Shown piece after piece: positions 11,591-20,571 of a stretch of DNA of 64,000 nucleotides (the stretch's first letter is position 1; each line of letters starts with the position of its first letter). The notes under the pieces were generated by a model. The model was not told where the DNA came from. It did not search any database and saw only the letters and a list, made by a program, of their open reading frames with translations. The stretch is from Leptospira harrisiae. GTDB lineage: Bacteria; Spirochaetota; Leptospiria; Leptospirales; Leptospiraceae. The stretch is taken from positions 62,001-126,000 of the forward strand of contig NZ_NPDX01000003.1 in NCBI RefSeq assembly GCF_002811945.1, written 5' to 3'. The translations under genes and the position numbers were made by a program.

Positions 11591-13634
11591 CCCTCTCTGC
11601 AAATACCACACCTTGAATCATTCTTAAGTTTTCCAATATTTCTTTGAGTTGGTCCAAATGGTCCACTTCTAACATAAATTTGGCGGTAAGCGTCCCGTTG
11701 GGATGGGAAGAAGCACCTGCTTCCAAAATATTTGTTTCTGTGCTTGAAATAGATTCCACCATAGATAAGTAGATCCCTTGTACATCTTTGGCACGCACTT
11801 CAATTTGGATTGGAATGGGTTCCCCTGGTCCTTCCCAACGAACAGGAATGGTTTTCATCCACTCGAGTTGTTTGGTTGCAGTTGTACAATCTTTTTTATG
11901 AACACTCACACCACGTCCTCTGGTAATAAAACCAATGATTTCATCACCGGGGATAGGAGTACAACAGGAAGCCACACGAACAGGCACATCGTTCCAACCC
12001 GCAACTGAAATTCCAAATTCTTTGGATTCTTCTTGGTGAGGATTTGTTTTATGTGGCTTCTTGATTTTTACTTTTTTAATTTCTTTGATTGTGTTTTCAT
12101 CAATCGGAGGCGATTGCGTTTCCAAAACAGAACCAATGGTCTCTCTTTGTGAGTCTTCTTGTAATTTTCGAAAATAGGCACGTAACTTCTGGCGAGCGCC
12201 TGAAGTTTTAACAATCCGCAACCAAATAGGAGAAGGTTTGGAACTTTTTTCAGTAATGATCTCAACCTGGTCTCCAGACTTTAACTCCGTACGAAGTGTA
12301 ACCATCCTTCCATTGACCTTTCCACCACGAGCATGCAACCCCACATCCGTATGGATTCGGAACGCATAGTCAAGAACCGTAGCTCCTTTTGGCATCTCAA
12401 TGATCTCACCTTTAGGAGTGAAAACAAACACTTCATCTTCATGGAGGTCATATTGTAGTTCCTCCATAAATTCTTTGGAATCAAGGCTTGGATCTTGCCA
12501 TGACTTTAAAATTTCCAACCACTTCATTCGGAAGGCATTTTCTACACCATTTTGCAAAATGACGGAAGTTTTAGAAAGGTTAGTTGATTCTTTATAAGCC
12601 CAATGGGCCGCTACCCCATTCTCTGCGATGGCATTCATGTCTTTGGTTCGAATCTGCACTTCCATCGGTCGACCGTCAGGCCCAAAAACAGTTGTATGTA
12701 ATGACTGGTAAAGGTTGGTTTTAGGTGTGGCAATATAATCCTTAAACCTACCTGGGATGGGTGTCCAAAGAGTATGTACGATTCCCAGAACCCCATAACA
12801 ATCCTTAATTTCGTTTGTGATGATTCTAACAGCTCGAAGGTCAAAAATTTCAGAAAATGATTTTTCCTTTGTGACCATCTTTCTGTAGATCGAATAAAAA
12901 TGTTTGGCCCGACCATCAATCCGTGCATCAATACTTATTTCAGCTAATCTTTGTTTGAGTATGATTTTAATTTTTTCGATGTATTCATCACGTTCTGATT
13001 TTTTAGCTGAAACTCGTTTTTTAATTTCTTGGTATTCTTCTGGATGTAACGATTGAAAAGCCAAATCTTCTAATTCAAATTTAACTTTATAAACTCCCAA
13101 TCGCCCCGCTATCGGTGCATACAAGGATAAAACTTCTTTTGCGATTCGTTTTTGTTTTTCTTCCGGTTGAAACTTTAATGTGCGAACGTTATGTGTTTTG
13201 TCAGCTAACTTAATCAACATCACTCGCACATCTTTGATGGTTGCAAGTAACATCTTACGAATATTTTCAGCCGCTTCCGTTTCCTTAGATTGAGATTTGA
13301 TTTCCGAAATTTTGGTAACACCTTCCACAAGGGCGGCAATGTCTTCACCAAACTCACGTGCCATATCTTCTTTGCTGTAACTTGTATCTTCGACAACATC
13401 GTGCAAAAGCCCAGCAGCAATTGCCCTTTCGTCGAGGCCAAGTTCATCCAAAACAGAAGCAACATTCATCGGATGGATGATATAAGGTTCCCCTGAAAGG
13501 CGTTTTTGTCCTTCGTGCATTTTATCGGCAATACTGTATGCCTTTTGGATTAATGTGGCCTTTTCTGGCCCAAGTCTTTTCCCTACTGCGTCAAATAACT
13601 CCTGCTTATCTTTGATGTCTTGGTATAATCCCAT
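11580..13634 (-). CDS. relA: Bifunctional (p)ppGpp synthetase/hydrolase (RSH, RelA/SpoT)
   Basis: This 684-residue long RSH enzyme makes and degrades the stringent-response alarmones. The N-terminal HD hydrolase has H54 in YIIHPMN and H78-D79 in LLHDVVEDT. The synthetase domain includes GRFKDYIATPK (R296, K298, D299). The RxKD form is typical of bifunctional Rel/SpoT enzymes, whereas monofunctional RelA has ExDD. A TGS domain follows (VFVFTPKGEIIEMPKGAT), then a Cys-containing helical zone (ASCCTPIPGDEIIG) and a C-terminal ACT domain from about 610. The start shares one base with the nadC stop (TAATG), indicating an operon. Confidence 0.95.
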   Translation of the reverse strand: MGLYQDIKDKQELFDAVGKRLGPEKATLIQKAYSIADKMHEGQKRLSGEPYIIHPMNVASVLDELGLDERAIAAGLLHDVVEDTSYSKEDMAREFGEDIAALVEGVTKISEIKSQSKETEAAENIRKMLLATIKDVRVMLIKLADKTHNVRTLKFQPEEKQKRIAKEVLSLYAPIAGRLGVYKVKFELEDLAFQSLHPEEYQEIKKRVSAKKSERDEYIEKIKIILKQRLAEISIDARIDGRAKHFYSIYRKMVTKEKSFSEIFDLRAVRIITNEIKDCYGVLGIVHTLWTPIPGRFKDYIATPKTNLYQSLHTTVFGPDGRPMEVQIRTKDMNAIAENGVAAHWAYKESTNLSKTSVILQNGVENAFRMKWLEILKSWQDPSLDSKEFMEELQYDLHEDEVFVFTPKGEIIEMPKGATVLDYAFRIHTDVGLHARGGKVNGRMVTLRTELKSGDQVEIITEKSSKPSPIWLRIVKTSGARQKLRAYFRKLQEDSQRETIGSVLETQSPPIDENTIKEIKKVKIKKPHKTNPHQEESKEFGISVAGWNDVPVRVASCCTPIPGDEIIGFITRGRGVSVHKKDCTTATKQLEWMKTIPVRWEGPGEPIPIQIEVRAKDVQGIYLSMVESISSTETNILEAGASSHPNGTLTAKFMLEVDHLDQLKEILENLRMIQGVVFAERVKK

Positions 13635-14497
13635 TACTTAATGTCCAAACTTATATCTAAAAATTTTACTGTATGAGTTAAATAACCCATACTCACTCCA
13701 ATATCTTTAAATTTAGATAGAAATTTTAATTTATTTGGAGTGATACCACCAGAACATTCTATACGAATTTTTTCAGAATTCGCTTTGATGAGTTCTATCG
13801 CTTTTTCAGTATCTGAATCAGAAAAATTATCTAACAAAATAATATCAGGATTTGAAGAGATAGCTTCATTCAGTTGTGATAGGCCATCTATTTCTAGTTC
13901 TATTTTTTTCCCTGGATTAGCATTTCGAACAATTTGTACAGCAGATTGGATGGATCCTGCTTTTGCTACATGGTTGTCTTTTAACATTGCCATCTCAGAC
14001 AAATTTAAGCGGTGATTGGCTCCTCCACCTGTATAAACCGCATACTTAGCAAGTTTTCGATAACCCGGAAGGGTTTTTCTTGTATCTAAAATCAGAAGAT
14101 CCGGGAATTCTCTTGTCACCTTACTCGCATTTGTTGCAATTCCAGAAAGGTATTGGATAAAGTTTAATAAAATTCTTTCCATTTTAAGCACATCTACTAG
14201 AGCACCTTCTAATATCCCGATGATGGTTCCTTTTGTTAATGTCGCTCCATCAGATAGGATGGGATTCCATCGCAAATTTGCCTTTGTCTTTCGAATGAGG
14301 CAAGGGATTACATGAAGCCCACACAAAACCCCTTCCTCTTTTGCAAGTAACTCCGCTGTGCAATTTTCAATCGAATCAAATAACGAATCGGTTGTGATAT
14401 CCCCTGCAGGTAAGTCTTCCTCTAGGGCAAGTGTGACAAGTGCCTCAAAGTCTTTTTCTGAAATTTCTTTGACAGGTGTTGTGTATCCTCGAATCAT
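13634..14497 (-). CDS. nadC: Nicotinate-nucleotide pyrophosphorylase (carboxylating)
   Basis: The enzyme (287 residues) converts quinolinate and PRPP to nicotinate mononucleotide in de novo NAD synthesis. Signatures include EEDLPAGDITTDSLF near the N-terminus, LDTRKTLPGYRKLAKYAV with the quinolinate-binding Arg-Lys, GGGANHRLNLSEMAMLKDNH, and IELEIDGLSQL followed by ILLDNFS and SGGITPNKL. Length is normal for the family. It is co-directional with relA and touches it (TAATG). A bidirectional-looking terminator separates it from the LysM lipoprotein gene upstream, so its promoter must lie around 14498-14516 or be read-through. Confidence 0.95.
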   Translation of the reverse strand: MIRGYTTPVKEISEKDFEALVTLALEEDLPAGDITTDSLFDSIENCTAELLAKEEGVLCGLHVIPCLIRKTKANLRWNPILSDGATLTKGTIIGILEGALVDVLKMERILLNFIQYLSGIATNASKVTREFPDLLILDTRKTLPGYRKLAKYAVYTGGGANHRLNLSEMAMLKDNHVAKAGSIQSAVQIVRNANPGKKIELEIDGLSQLNEAISSNPDIILLDNFSDSDTEKAIELIKANSEKIRIECSGGITPNKLKFLSKFKDIGVSMGYLTHTVKFLDISLDIK

Positions 14498-14516
14498 ATG
14501 GTCCTATTATTTAGAC

Positions 14517-14549
14517 AAAAAAAAAGCTGCCCTTACGACAGCTTTTTTT
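14517..14549 (-). terminator. Rho-independent terminator between LysM gene and nadC
   Basis: A-tract, GCTG, a nine-base loop, CAGC and a T-tract form a symmetric hairpin: AAAAAAAGCTG pairs with CAGCTTTTTTT. It lies 20 bases after the stop of the LysM lipoprotein gene and upstream of nadC. Read on the minus strand it ends in a run of T. Symmetry would allow activity in both directions. Confidence 0.8.
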
Positions 14550-14568
14550 CCTTTCACCTAAACCATGT

Positions 14569-15972
14569 TTATTGTTTAGGAGCTTTTCCAATTTTCCCTG
14601 TTTTAGGAGGGATGTTTAATTTTTGTTTTGGATAAATCAAGTTTTTGTTGCGAATCGATTTACGATTAGCTTCAAAAATTCTTGGCCAAAGTTTTGCATC
14701 ACTATAGATGTCTTCTCTATCGGCAATTCTCCAAAGGCAATCAGTTGGGTTTGATTTTTCAACTGTGTAACGTTTCCAACCACCAGAAAGTTCTTCCACT
14801 TGTGAAGAAGTAACTTTGTCAGTTGTTTCTTCAGTCGTAGTTTTTGTAGTTGTATCGGTTTCAACAGTTTTACGATCTTTTTTCGCAACTGCATTTTTCC
14901 CTTTCAAAGTTTCTATTTGGTCAATGGAAATCTCTGCCAATCGAATGGCTTCTTCCGATTGAGAAATGGAATCATCAAACTTTTCTTGTTCTAAAAGATT
15001 TCCAGAAGCTTGGAGAGATTCGTTCGAAGCACCTAAGTTTTCTTGTGTGCTAGCATAGGATTCTTTTGCATTTGATTTGAGGTAGGTTTCTGCATTCAAC
15101 TCACCAAAACGTGCATTGGCATCTTCGACCACTTCACGTGCTTGTAAGTTACGATTTTTTGCGTGGTCTTTGACTGCCGATGCAAGTAATGCTGCGGAAG
15201 CGAGACGTGCTGTTTTAATCTTTTCATCAGCAGTTTTCAAACGTCCAGCTTCAATGTCTTCTCGTGCAGATGCCACTCTCGCTTTTTCTTCGTCGATGGC
15301 AGGATTTCCACCTTTGGAATAAGTATAAGCTTTTTCTAATACTGCATCTACTTCGTCAGCAGATTGACGTACAGAACCTGATCTATCTAAAGCCACTTTT
15401 TTTGCGTTTTGGCTGATCTTTGCAGCTTCCACAAAATTGTTATGGGCTTCTTCATATTCTTGTAAGGCAACAGTACGTTTTAGTTCTTTTGCGGTTTCAT
15501 CTTTGTCTTCACGTAAATAAGAGGCAAGGCTTGCATCAGCTTGTGCCAACTTAGATTCACCCACATCACGAGCACTCACTGCTTTTTTAAATTCTTCTGG
15601 AGTGTATTCGGAAGCATAGGCTTCATCTGCGGCATCAATGGCTGTCACTGCTTCTTCACGAGATTTGGCAGCAAGTTTTGGTAAAGTTTTTTCTAAGGCA
15701 TCATACGCTTTAGAAATAGCGTAGTCTGCACTCTTTTTAGAATCGGAAGCTTTTTCCTCTGCAGCAAATTCATTGGCAGATACCAAACTTTTTTTTGCTT
15801 CTGAGTATTCTTCCGGAGCGTATTCTTCAGCGGAAAGTCTTTCTGCTCTTTCTACTTGCGACTTTGCGAGTGCTAATTCCTTAAGTGGTAGTTCTTGCGC
15901 ACAATTAACTAATCCAATGGAAAACAATACCAAAACAGAGAGAAAGACGGCTGTCTTTTTCTTTCTTAACAT
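14569..15972 (-). CDS. LysM-domain lipoprotein with long helical repeats
   Basis: A 467-residue lipoprotein. The N-terminus is MLRKKKTAVFLSVLVLFSIGLVNC with candidate lipidated C24. Residues 25-380 are Ala/Glu/Lys-rich helices with repeated EEYxxAxxSLxxAxE-like units, suggesting a rod or coiled coil. A Thr-rich linker leads to a LysM domain at about 400-455 (RYTVEKSNPTDCLWRIA..., then NKNLIYPKQKLNIP), which would bind peptidoglycan. The role is probably structural, linking an outer or inner membrane to the cell wall (inference). The start is set by AAGGAG six bases before the ATG at 15972; the frame extends further to 16023. Confidence 0.85.
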   Translation of the reverse strand: MLRKKKTAVFLSVLVLFSIGLVNCAQELPLKELALAKSQVERAERLSAEEYAPEEYSEAKKSLVSANEFAAEEKASDSKKSADYAISKAYDALEKTLPKLAAKSREEAVTAIDAADEAYASEYTPEEFKKAVSARDVGESKLAQADASLASYLREDKDETAKELKRTVALQEYEEAHNNFVEAAKISQNAKKVALDRSGSVRQSADEVDAVLEKAYTYSKGGNPAIDEEKARVASAREDIEAGRLKTADEKIKTARLASAALLASAVKDHAKNRNLQAREVVEDANARFGELNAETYLKSNAKESYASTQENLGASNESLQASGNLLEQEKFDDSISQSEEAIRLAEISIDQIETLKGKNAVAKKDRKTVETDTTTKTTTEETTDKVTSSQVEELSGGWKRYTVEKSNPTDCLWRIADREDIYSDAKLWPRIFEANRKSIRNKNLIYPKQKLNIPPKTGKIGKAPKQ

Positions 15973-16038
15973 AACAAACTCCTTAAATATTTCTTCGGGG
16001 GATTGTGTAAGAGAGAAGCGCAAAACACGCTTCCCCTA

Positions 16039-16374
16039 TTACTTGAAAGCAGTGACGGCTTCGTCTTCGCTGTCGAAAATTTCAAAAAATGAAGTCAACT
16101 TTGTGAGTTCAAATACCTTACGAACAGAACCTGCTACGTTGATGATTTTTAGCCCACCTTGGTATTTCTTCAAGTTGGACAAACTTGAAATTAAAGCTCC
16201 AATTCCGGAAGAGTCGATGTAAGATACCTTCTCGAGATTGATGACGATGCAATATTTTTGTTCTTCGATCAATTTGGCAATTACATCCTTGATCTCAGGC
16301 GCGTTATAAAGGTCGATTTCCCCGTTAATATCAAGGACTACGATTTTATCTTTTTCCCTTCTGGTGATTTCCAT
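16039..16374 (-). CDS. STAS-domain anti-anti-sigma factor (SpoIIAA/RsbV-like)
   Basis: A 111-residue single STAS domain. The conserved phosphoacceptor segment is VSYIDSSGIGALISSL, with the serine pair in DSSG. In partner switching, such proteins bind an RsbW-type anti-sigma kinase when unphosphorylated and free the sigma factor. Candidate partners in this window are the RsbW-like protein at 43351 and the PP2C phosphatase at 33264, both far away, so pairing is only suggested. It lies 66 bases upstream of the LysM gene on the same strand. A promoter-like TTGACG-17-TGCAAT precedes it. Confidence 0.88.
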   Translation of the reverse strand: MEITRREKDKIVVLDINGEIDLYNAPEIKDVIAKLIEEQKYCIVINLEKVSYIDSSGIGALISSLSNLKKYQGGLKIINVAGSVRKVFELTKLTSFFEIFDSEDEAVTAFK

Positions 16375-16428
16375 GTGTGTCTAGAGACTCCTCAATGAAG
16401 CTACAATCAATGTAGAAATGACGGTACA

Positions 16429-16457
16429 ATTGCATTCAAAAAAAAGAGATACGTCAA
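16429..16457 (-). promoter_or_regulatory. Sigma-70-like promoter for the STAS gene
   Basis: On the minus strand, TTGACG (16452-16457) is followed after 17 bases by TGCAAT (16429-16434). The -35 box matches five of six consensus bases and the -10 box four of six. The spacer contains a run of eight T. It is about 55 bases before the STAS ATG and lies right after the tgt stop codon. Confidence 0.4.
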
Positions 16458-16467
16458 CCTAATAATT

Positions 16468-17583
16468 TTAGCTACCAAACAAATTTTTCCAATGGTCATA
16501 AAAACCCTGAAAATTGCCTATTTCTATGGACTTTCGCATCTTTTCCATGAAGCTTTGCATAAAAAATAAGTTATGGTAAGTGGAGAGTGAAAAAGCAGTC
16601 AATTCTTTCACTTTATGTAAATGGCGAATATAGCCTAGACTATATGTTACACATACTTTACATCCGCACTCAGGATCAATGGGTGTATCTGACAATCGAT
16701 GAGATTCATTTCGTAAATTGATTTTGCCCCTGGAAGTGAAAACTTGCCCATTTCTTGCATTCCTTGTGGGTAAAACACAATCAAACATATCAATTCCATT
16801 TTTAACACCTTCCAAGATATCAACAACAGTCCCCACTCCCATCAGATAACGAGGTCGAGCCTGGTCAAAATAAGGTGCCATACATTCTAAAATTCGAATG
16901 TATTCTGGTCTAGGTTCACCAACACTTAAACCTCCGATGGCAATTCCTGGAAAATTTATATTCTGTAATGTATCTAAACTTCGTTTTCTAAGGGATTCGT
17001 TTACACCTCCCTGCACAATTGGAAATACATTCTGTCCATTGGGTTTTTCCATCCAATAATTGTATGATTCCAATGCCCAGCGGTGGGTTCGGTCCAAAGC
17101 CAATTCCAATCTTCCCAGATCACTTCCATACGGCGCACAATCATCCAATACCATCATGATATCAGAACCAATCGAACGTTGCATATCAATGACAGATGCA
17201 GGGGTGAATTTATGATGACTTCCGTCGATATGAGATTGAAACCTAACTCCATCCTCTTCGAATTTAAAAAGACTTGCGAGGCTAAACACTTGGAACCCAC
17301 CAGAATCAGTAAGTAACGCCCGTTTGTAAGCCATGAAGTTTTTTAGTCCCTGAAAGTGATCTAATACTTCTTTCCCAGGTCTTAAATATAAATGATATGT
17401 ATTGGCAAGGATTAAGTTGTAACCGAGTTCATCAATGTCCGAAGAAGAGAGTGATTTGATACTTCCTCTTGTTCCCACCGGCATAAAGATGGGAGTTTCA
17501 ATTTGGATTCCATTTAGATTGAGATTACCAGTTCTTGCATAAGATCCAGGGTCTTTTGACCTTTCTTTAAAAATAGAAGACAC
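16468..17583 (-). CDS. tgt: tRNA-guanine transglycosylase (queuine tRNA-ribosyltransferase)
   Basis: This enzyme (371 residues) exchanges guanine 34 for a queuosine precursor in tRNAs with GUN anticodons. [13 protein letters not shown] holds the general-base Asp, [18 protein letters not shown] holds the nucleophile Asp, and ECGCKVC followed by a downstream His in YIRHLHK forms the zinc site. Length is standard. The start is a GTG (17581-17583) that shares a base with the fur-family stop (TAGTG). No strong ribosome site is visible, so translational coupling to the upstream gene is likely. Confidence 0.95.
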   Translation of the reverse strand: MSSIFKERSKDPGSYARTGNLNLNGIQIETPIFMPVGTRGSIKSLSSSDIDELGYNLILANTYHLYLRPGKEVLDHFQGLKNFMAYKRALLTDSGGFQVFSLASLFKFEEDGVRFQSHIDGSHHKFTPASVIDMQRSIGSDIMMVLDDCAPYGSDLGRLELALDRTHRWALESYNYWMEKPNGQNVFPIVQGGVNESLRKRSLDTLQNINFPGIAIGGLSVGEPRPEYIRILECMAPYFDQARPRYLMGVGTVVDILEGVKNGIDMFDCVLPTRNARNGQVFTSRGKINLRNESHRLSDTPIDPECGCKVCVTYSLGYIRHLHKVKELTAFSLSTYHNLFFMQSFMEKMRKSIEIGNFQGFYDHWKNLFGS

Positions 17584-18062
17584 TATTTTTTAATTTTATG
17601 TTCGCAAGTGGCAAAATTCAAACAATTACCAAAGATATTCAAACTATGTCCAGTGATGGTAAATCCATTTTCAGAAGCTGCTTTGTTTTGAAGTTCTTCA
17701 ATTCGTTCATCGATGAATTCAACAATACGACCACATTGCATACAAATGATATGATCATGGTGTTCATGGCCAATGATGTGTTCATAATATTTGTAATCTT
17801 TACCAAAGTCATGTTCTTCTAGTAATCCTGCTTCTACCATAATCGCAAGGATTCGGTATATAGTTGCTTTAGAAATTCGATCCTTATTGTCTTTTAATTC
17901 GTCCAAAAGACCTTCGGCCGTAAAATGATTATGAGAAGAAAATATCTTTTGCGCAACTAACAATCGTTGGTTGGTAATTTTCAGTCCTTTTTCTTTCAAA
18001 TACTCTTCGAATGCGAGCATTTCCTTTTTTGTGTCGTCGCTGGAAATAGGATCGTTTTGCAA
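17583..18062 (-). CDS. Fur-family metalloregulator
   Basis: A 159-residue transcription repressor of the Fur superfamily. The winged helix includes [15 protein letters not shown] and the recognition helix region [19 protein letters not shown]. The metal-binding region has GHEHHDH, a CMQC pair and a later C-x5-C (NCLNFATC), so both sensor and structural zinc sites look present. This is closer to Fur than to the divergent PerR-type proteins known from Leptospira, but the metal cannot be assigned by reading. It overlaps tgt by one base and lies 22 bases after the LptE-like gene, so it is probably in the same operon. Confidence 0.88.
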   Translation of the reverse strand: MQNDPISSDDTKKEMLAFEEYLKEKGLKITNQRLLVAQKIFSSHNHFTAEGLLDELKDNKDRISKATIYRILAIMVEAGLLEEHDFGKDYKYYEHIIGHEHHDHIICMQCGRIVEFIDERIEELQNKAASENGFTITGHSLNIFGNCLNFATCEHKIKK

Positions 18063-18084
18063 GGTTTATCTCCTAATGATTCAC

Positions 18085-18636
18085 TTAATTCAAAATTCCA
18101 GAAAGAGAGTAATACCATGCTCTTTCTGATTCTTCTGCAATTCGAAGGGCCATCACCCGTAGTAGGCGATTTTGCGCTTCCAATTCTGATTCCCGGAATC
18201 CAATCTGAGTCGAAAAATGGACTCGTCCAGGAATTTCACTGCGTTCCATAGGGATTTTATTTCCCGTCTCCGCTTCTATGATTTCCACTCGGGTAACTAC
18301 AAATAGTTCCGAGGTAATTTGTCTATCGGCGAGATCCATAAGATCTCCGACTTGTTGGTAGTGGACAATCTCTGCATACAACCGGTATTTCGCGAGAGTT
18401 TTTTCACGAGTGGTGATAAACCTGCCACGTCTGTCAATTTCTTCTATGATCATCTGAGTCAGACGAGTGTGCATTCCCGGTGAATAGGTATTGTTTCGGA
18501 CATTTTGGATATAAATCAAACGTTTGGAATCGGGGACAGGAACCCCATCAATTTTAGGAGGTCTACCTGGTTCCTTGGATAAAAAGGCACAACCAGAAAC
18601 AATGAAAATGAGGAAGAAAACAATGCCTTGTTTCAT
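18085..18636 (-). CDS. LptE-like lipoprotein (LPS assembly)
   Basis: A 183-residue lipoprotein with a short signal MKQGIVFFLIFIVSGC and lipobox VSGC at C16. The mature protein has IQNVRNNTYSPGMHTRLTQMIIEEIDRRGRF, the pattern of LptE-family proteins (a strand with N-N-T, then PG and a helix ending in R-G-R-F), followed by YRLYAEIVHYQ. LptE plugs the LptD barrel that inserts LPS into the outer membrane. The assignment rests on this pattern alone. It is the first gene of the group with the Fur-family regulator and tgt. Confidence 0.6.
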   Translation of the reverse strand: MKQGIVFFLIFIVSGCAFLSKEPGRPPKIDGVPVPDSKRLIYIQNVRNNTYSPGMHTRLTQMIIEEIDRRGRFITTREKTLAKYRLYAEIVHYQQVGDLMDLADRQITSELFVVTRVEIIEAETGNKIPMERSEIPGRVHFSTQIGFRESELEAQNRLLRVMALRIAEESERAWYYSLSGILN

Positions 18637-18739
18637 ACAGAAATGTTCCCTGTCATCTTGGTCCCTAAGTCTAGTTTGTCAAGGGAATCGAAACGAAGGG
18701 AATTTCTTTCGATTTCAGGAAAGGCATGACAAAGGAAGT

Positions 18740-18759
18740 GGGAGGATTCTGATTCTCCC
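18740..18759 (+). promoter_or_regulatory. Hairpin covering the ribosome-binding site of the M23 gene
   Basis: The twenty bases before the ATG at 18760 read gggaggattctgattctccc. GGGAGGAT can pair with ATTCTCCC (one G-T wobble) around a TCTG loop, giving an eight-pair stem that buries the GGGAGG ribosome site and abuts the start codon. This could limit or regulate translation. It may also be chance. Confidence 0.4.
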
Positions 18760-20571
18760 ATGAGGTTCAGTCTCTTGCGTTATTTTACCTTCCTATTCTG
18801 TTTTTTCACGGGCCTTCTTTGGGCTGAGTCAAAAATTCCAGACATCCCATTAGATGACGTAGGATTTCCACTTCCTTATTACTCTCCTGTTTCAGGAACA
18901 TTTGCAGAAATCCGAAATCATAACTTACATTTGGGTTCTGATTTTAAATCTTATGGCCTCAATGGACATAGCATCTTAGCCACGTTTGATGGTTATATTG
19001 AAGAAATCAGTTATTCGAAAACAGGATATGGGCTCTCTCTCAATCTTTATAACCCAAAATACAAACTTAAATCAAAATATGCCCACTTACATTCCTTTGG
19101 TGGGAGTTTGTATGATTTAGAACTTTTGCGAAGAGCTTTACTGCTTATGGGAGACCCAACGGGATTCCAACTCAAACTTCCACCAGGTATGTTTGCGACC
19201 AAAAAAGGAAACTCCCTTGGCAAAACAGGGGAATCAGGATCTGGGATTTCTCACCTCCATCTCGAATTTCGAGCAGAAAAAGGAATCATTAACCCTCTTT
19301 ATTTTCCTGAAATCCACCAAAAAGATACCACTCCACCCACAATTCTATCATTGTACTTAGAAGGGGATCATTTAGAAAATCCAATCCTTCTCACTGCGAA
19401 AGAAAAATCAAAAGGTAAGTATGATTTATATAATGAATCAGGTGACCTATTTGAATCAATATCCCTCACAGGAAAAGTTCGCATTCGGATGAGTGGGTAT
19501 GACTTCATTCGTTCTCGCAACAAAAACAATGTGTATGGAATGGATTTGTTTTTGAATGGGAAACCCATCTTCAGTCGTAATTTCGATTTTTTAGCATATG
19601 AAGATGGTTCCAAAAAACATCAGTTTTATGATATCAACAGGTCATCTCTCGCTCCGCCTGTTTATTTTTATCATATGTATGAACAGTCTAAAAATTTCAA
19701 AGAAGAAGGATTTTCTTTAGATTTGGATGGATACAAACCAAAAGAAAAACTCCCACTCGAAGTTTCCCTAAGAGATGCAACAGGAAACAAATCTTCAGTT
19801 TTTTTCACAGTGATTCATGAAAAAGAGGAAAAAGAAAATCAAAAGTTTTCTAAAAACAAAAAGTCTGGAAACAAATACAATTCACTAGATGGCAACATAA
19901 CCATTGATTTATCTAAGGTAGAAGTTTCAGGGGAAGGTACTTTACAGATAACTGAAATCAATTCCAAAGACATCCCTTTTAAAATTCCGAGTGGGTTACC
20001 ACTCAAAGGAAAAATTTACCAACTAGATACAAAAAAACTAAGTTGGAAAGGAGAAGGATCAGGAGAATGGAACCTCGGTTATCCTGTCTCAACCAAAGAA
20101 TCATTATATTTTTATGATTCTTCCATTGGAAAATTCCAATCCATTACACAAAAAAGAAAACCAAACGGATTCAGTTTTAAACTCACTAAACTTGGTTATG
20201 TGATGGTTTTGTCTGATGAAACACCACCCACAATTTTTCCGATGACTTCCCTTGCCCGTTACATCGAACTCCCAGAAGTAAGAAACCATTGTTTTGATGA
20301 TAGATATTATGTTATTGGAGATACTGGAAGTGGATTTCGAACTAGTGTGGAACTCACTATGGATGGACAATCCTATCCTTATGAATATGATCCTGATAGG
20401 CGAGCCATTCGTGTGACCATTCCGAAAAGCCTACAAAAGGAAAGGCCTTATCTTCTTTTGGAAGTTAAGGCCTTTGATTTTGCCGGAAATGTTTCCGAAC
20501 CGTTTGTGGATTTAATTTCTACTCGCGGTTGGAAAGAAGAACTTCAGGCCTCTTGTCCTGTCATGGAGTAA
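18760..20571 (+). CDS. Exported M23/LytM-domain peptidase-like protein
   Basis: A 603-residue protein with a signal peptide (MRFSLLRYFTFLFCFFTGLLWAES). The LytM domain spans about 40-185 and keeps the zinc-site residues: H57 and D61 in HLHLGSDFKS, the H109-L-H111 pair in YAHLHS, and H165-L-H167 in SHLHLEFR. It should therefore be able to cleave peptidoglycan cross-links. The remaining 400 residues are beta-rich with YDLYNESGDLF and FDFAGNVSEPF segments that look like Ig-like repeats. It is probably periplasmic or surface bound. It is encoded opposite the Fur/tgt group, and its 3' end overlaps greA by 28 bases. Confidence 0.82.
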   Translation: MRFSLLRYFTFLFCFFTGLLWAESKIPDIPLDDVGFPLPYYSPVSGTFAEIRNHNLHLGSDFKSYGLNGHSILATFDGYIEEISYSKTGYGLSLNLYNPKYKLKSKYAHLHSFGGSLYDLELLRRALLLMGDPTGFQLKLPPGMFATKKGNSLGKTGESGSGISHLHLEFRAEKGIINPLYFPEIHQKDTTPPTILSLYLEGDHLENPILLTAKEKSKGKYDLYNESGDLFESISLTGKVRIRMSGYDFIRSRNKNNVYGMDLFLNGKPIFSRNFDFLAYEDGSKKHQFYDINRSSLAPPVYFYHMYEQSKNFKEEGFSLDLDGYKPKEKLPLEVSLRDATGNKSSVFFTVIHEKEEKENQKFSKNKKSGNKYNSLDGNITIDLSKVEVSGEGTLQITEINSKDIPFKIPSGLPLKGKIYQLDTKKLSWKGEGSGEWNLGYPVSTKESLYFYDSSIGKFQSITQKRKPNGFSFKLTKLGYVMVLSDETPPTIFPMTSLARYIELPEVRNHCFDDRYYVIGDTGSGFRTSVELTMDGQSYPYEYDPDRRAIRVTIPKSLQKERPYLLLEVKAFDFAGNVSEPFVDLISTRGWKEELQASCPVME

